This document shows, piece after piece, positions 6,041 to 6,124 of a stretch of 6,124 nt of DNA (positions are counted from its first letter, which is position 1; each line of letters opens with the position of its first letter). A program made the position numbers and the translations under genes. Source of the stretch: an uncultured bacterium (GTDB lineage Bacteria > Planctomycetota > Phycisphaerae > Phycisphaerales > SM1A02); contig CAIXEV010000493.1 of the NCBI GenBank assembly GCA_903918555.1, forward strand, positions 1-6,124. The letters are read 5' to 3'. The notes under the pieces were generated by a model. The model was not told the origin of the DNA. It saw nothing but the letters and a program-made list of their open reading frames with translations, and ran no database searches.

Positions 6041-6124
6041 ATGCAGCAGACCTACATCGACACCGTCCGCCTGCTTCTCGATGCGGCGCCGGAGGTGTTC
6101 CGCGGCGGCGTGTTCGCGATGAAG
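6041..6124 (+). CDS. AbiEii-type nucleotidyltransferase toxin, N-terminal fragment (cut by window end)
   Basis: AbiEii toxins are minimal nucleotidyltransferases that stop growth, for example in phage-infected cells. Only the first 28 codons are inside the window. They read MQQTYIDTVRLLLDAAPEVF followed by an FAMK-like end, matching the family N-terminus (TVxLLLDxAPxVFxxxxFALKGGTA). The catalytic GS/GG-T motif and the DxD metal-binding site would lie just beyond the edge, so activity cannot be judged. The position directly after AbiEi supports the call strongly. Confidence 0.85.
   Translation, partial: MQQTYIDTVRLLLDAAPEVFRGGVFAMK

Overview
The window is a GC-rich bacterial chromosomal segment (roughly two thirds G+C by eye). 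A core metabolic gene ends at its left, a short cell-surface sugar operon fills its middle, and a small toxin-antitoxin region lies at its right. I cannot name the organism. The GC-rich genome, start codons mostly without Shine-Dalgarno sequences, and the mix of CarB, an EpsN/PglE-like aminotransferase and a GH57 enzyme would fit Planctomycetota (for example Phycisphaerae), but that is only a weak guess.

Positions 1-1050 (+) hold the 3' part of carB, the large subunit of carbamoyl-phosphate synthase. It converges on a three-gene minus-strand operon, which reads from right to left: a DegT/EpsN-family aminotransferase (4649-3432), a UDP-glucuronate 4-epimerase-like short-chain dehydrogenase/reductase (3422-2400) and a GH57 glycoside hydrolase (2376-1141). 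The gaps between these genes are only 9 and 23 bp, so they are probably co-transcribed and serve synthesis or remodelling of a surface or storage polysaccharide. The aminotransferase has threonine (codon ACG) where the family has the PLP-binding lysine. Between the carB and GH57 ends is a tandem repeat of about 24 bp that repeats the last GH57 codons together with their TGA stop.

From 4650 rightward the sequence changes character. A divergent intergenic region carries three perfect 12-bp repeats that supply the ribosome binding site of a small DUF433 antitoxin gene (4826-5077, +). An ATGA overlap then opens what looks like a DUF5615-type toxin gene that breaks off after about 13 codons. A relatively AT-rich leader with several inverted repeats (5152-5252) precedes an AbiEi-type antitoxin/regulator (5255-6010, +) and the first 28 codons of an AbiEii-type nucleotidyltransferase toxin (6041 to window end). 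Together these last two form an AbiE type IV toxin-antitoxin or abortive-infection pair, cut by the window edge.

Across the whole window the tetranucleotide ACGT is almost absent: I find two occurrences, against roughly fifty of ATGT plus ACAT. This suggests methylation-driven mutation or restriction avoidance. The clearest leads are the lysine-less aminotransferase, the ACGT depletion, the repeated stop-codon tail of GH57, and the decayed DUF433/DUF5615 module beside a seemingly intact AbiE module.
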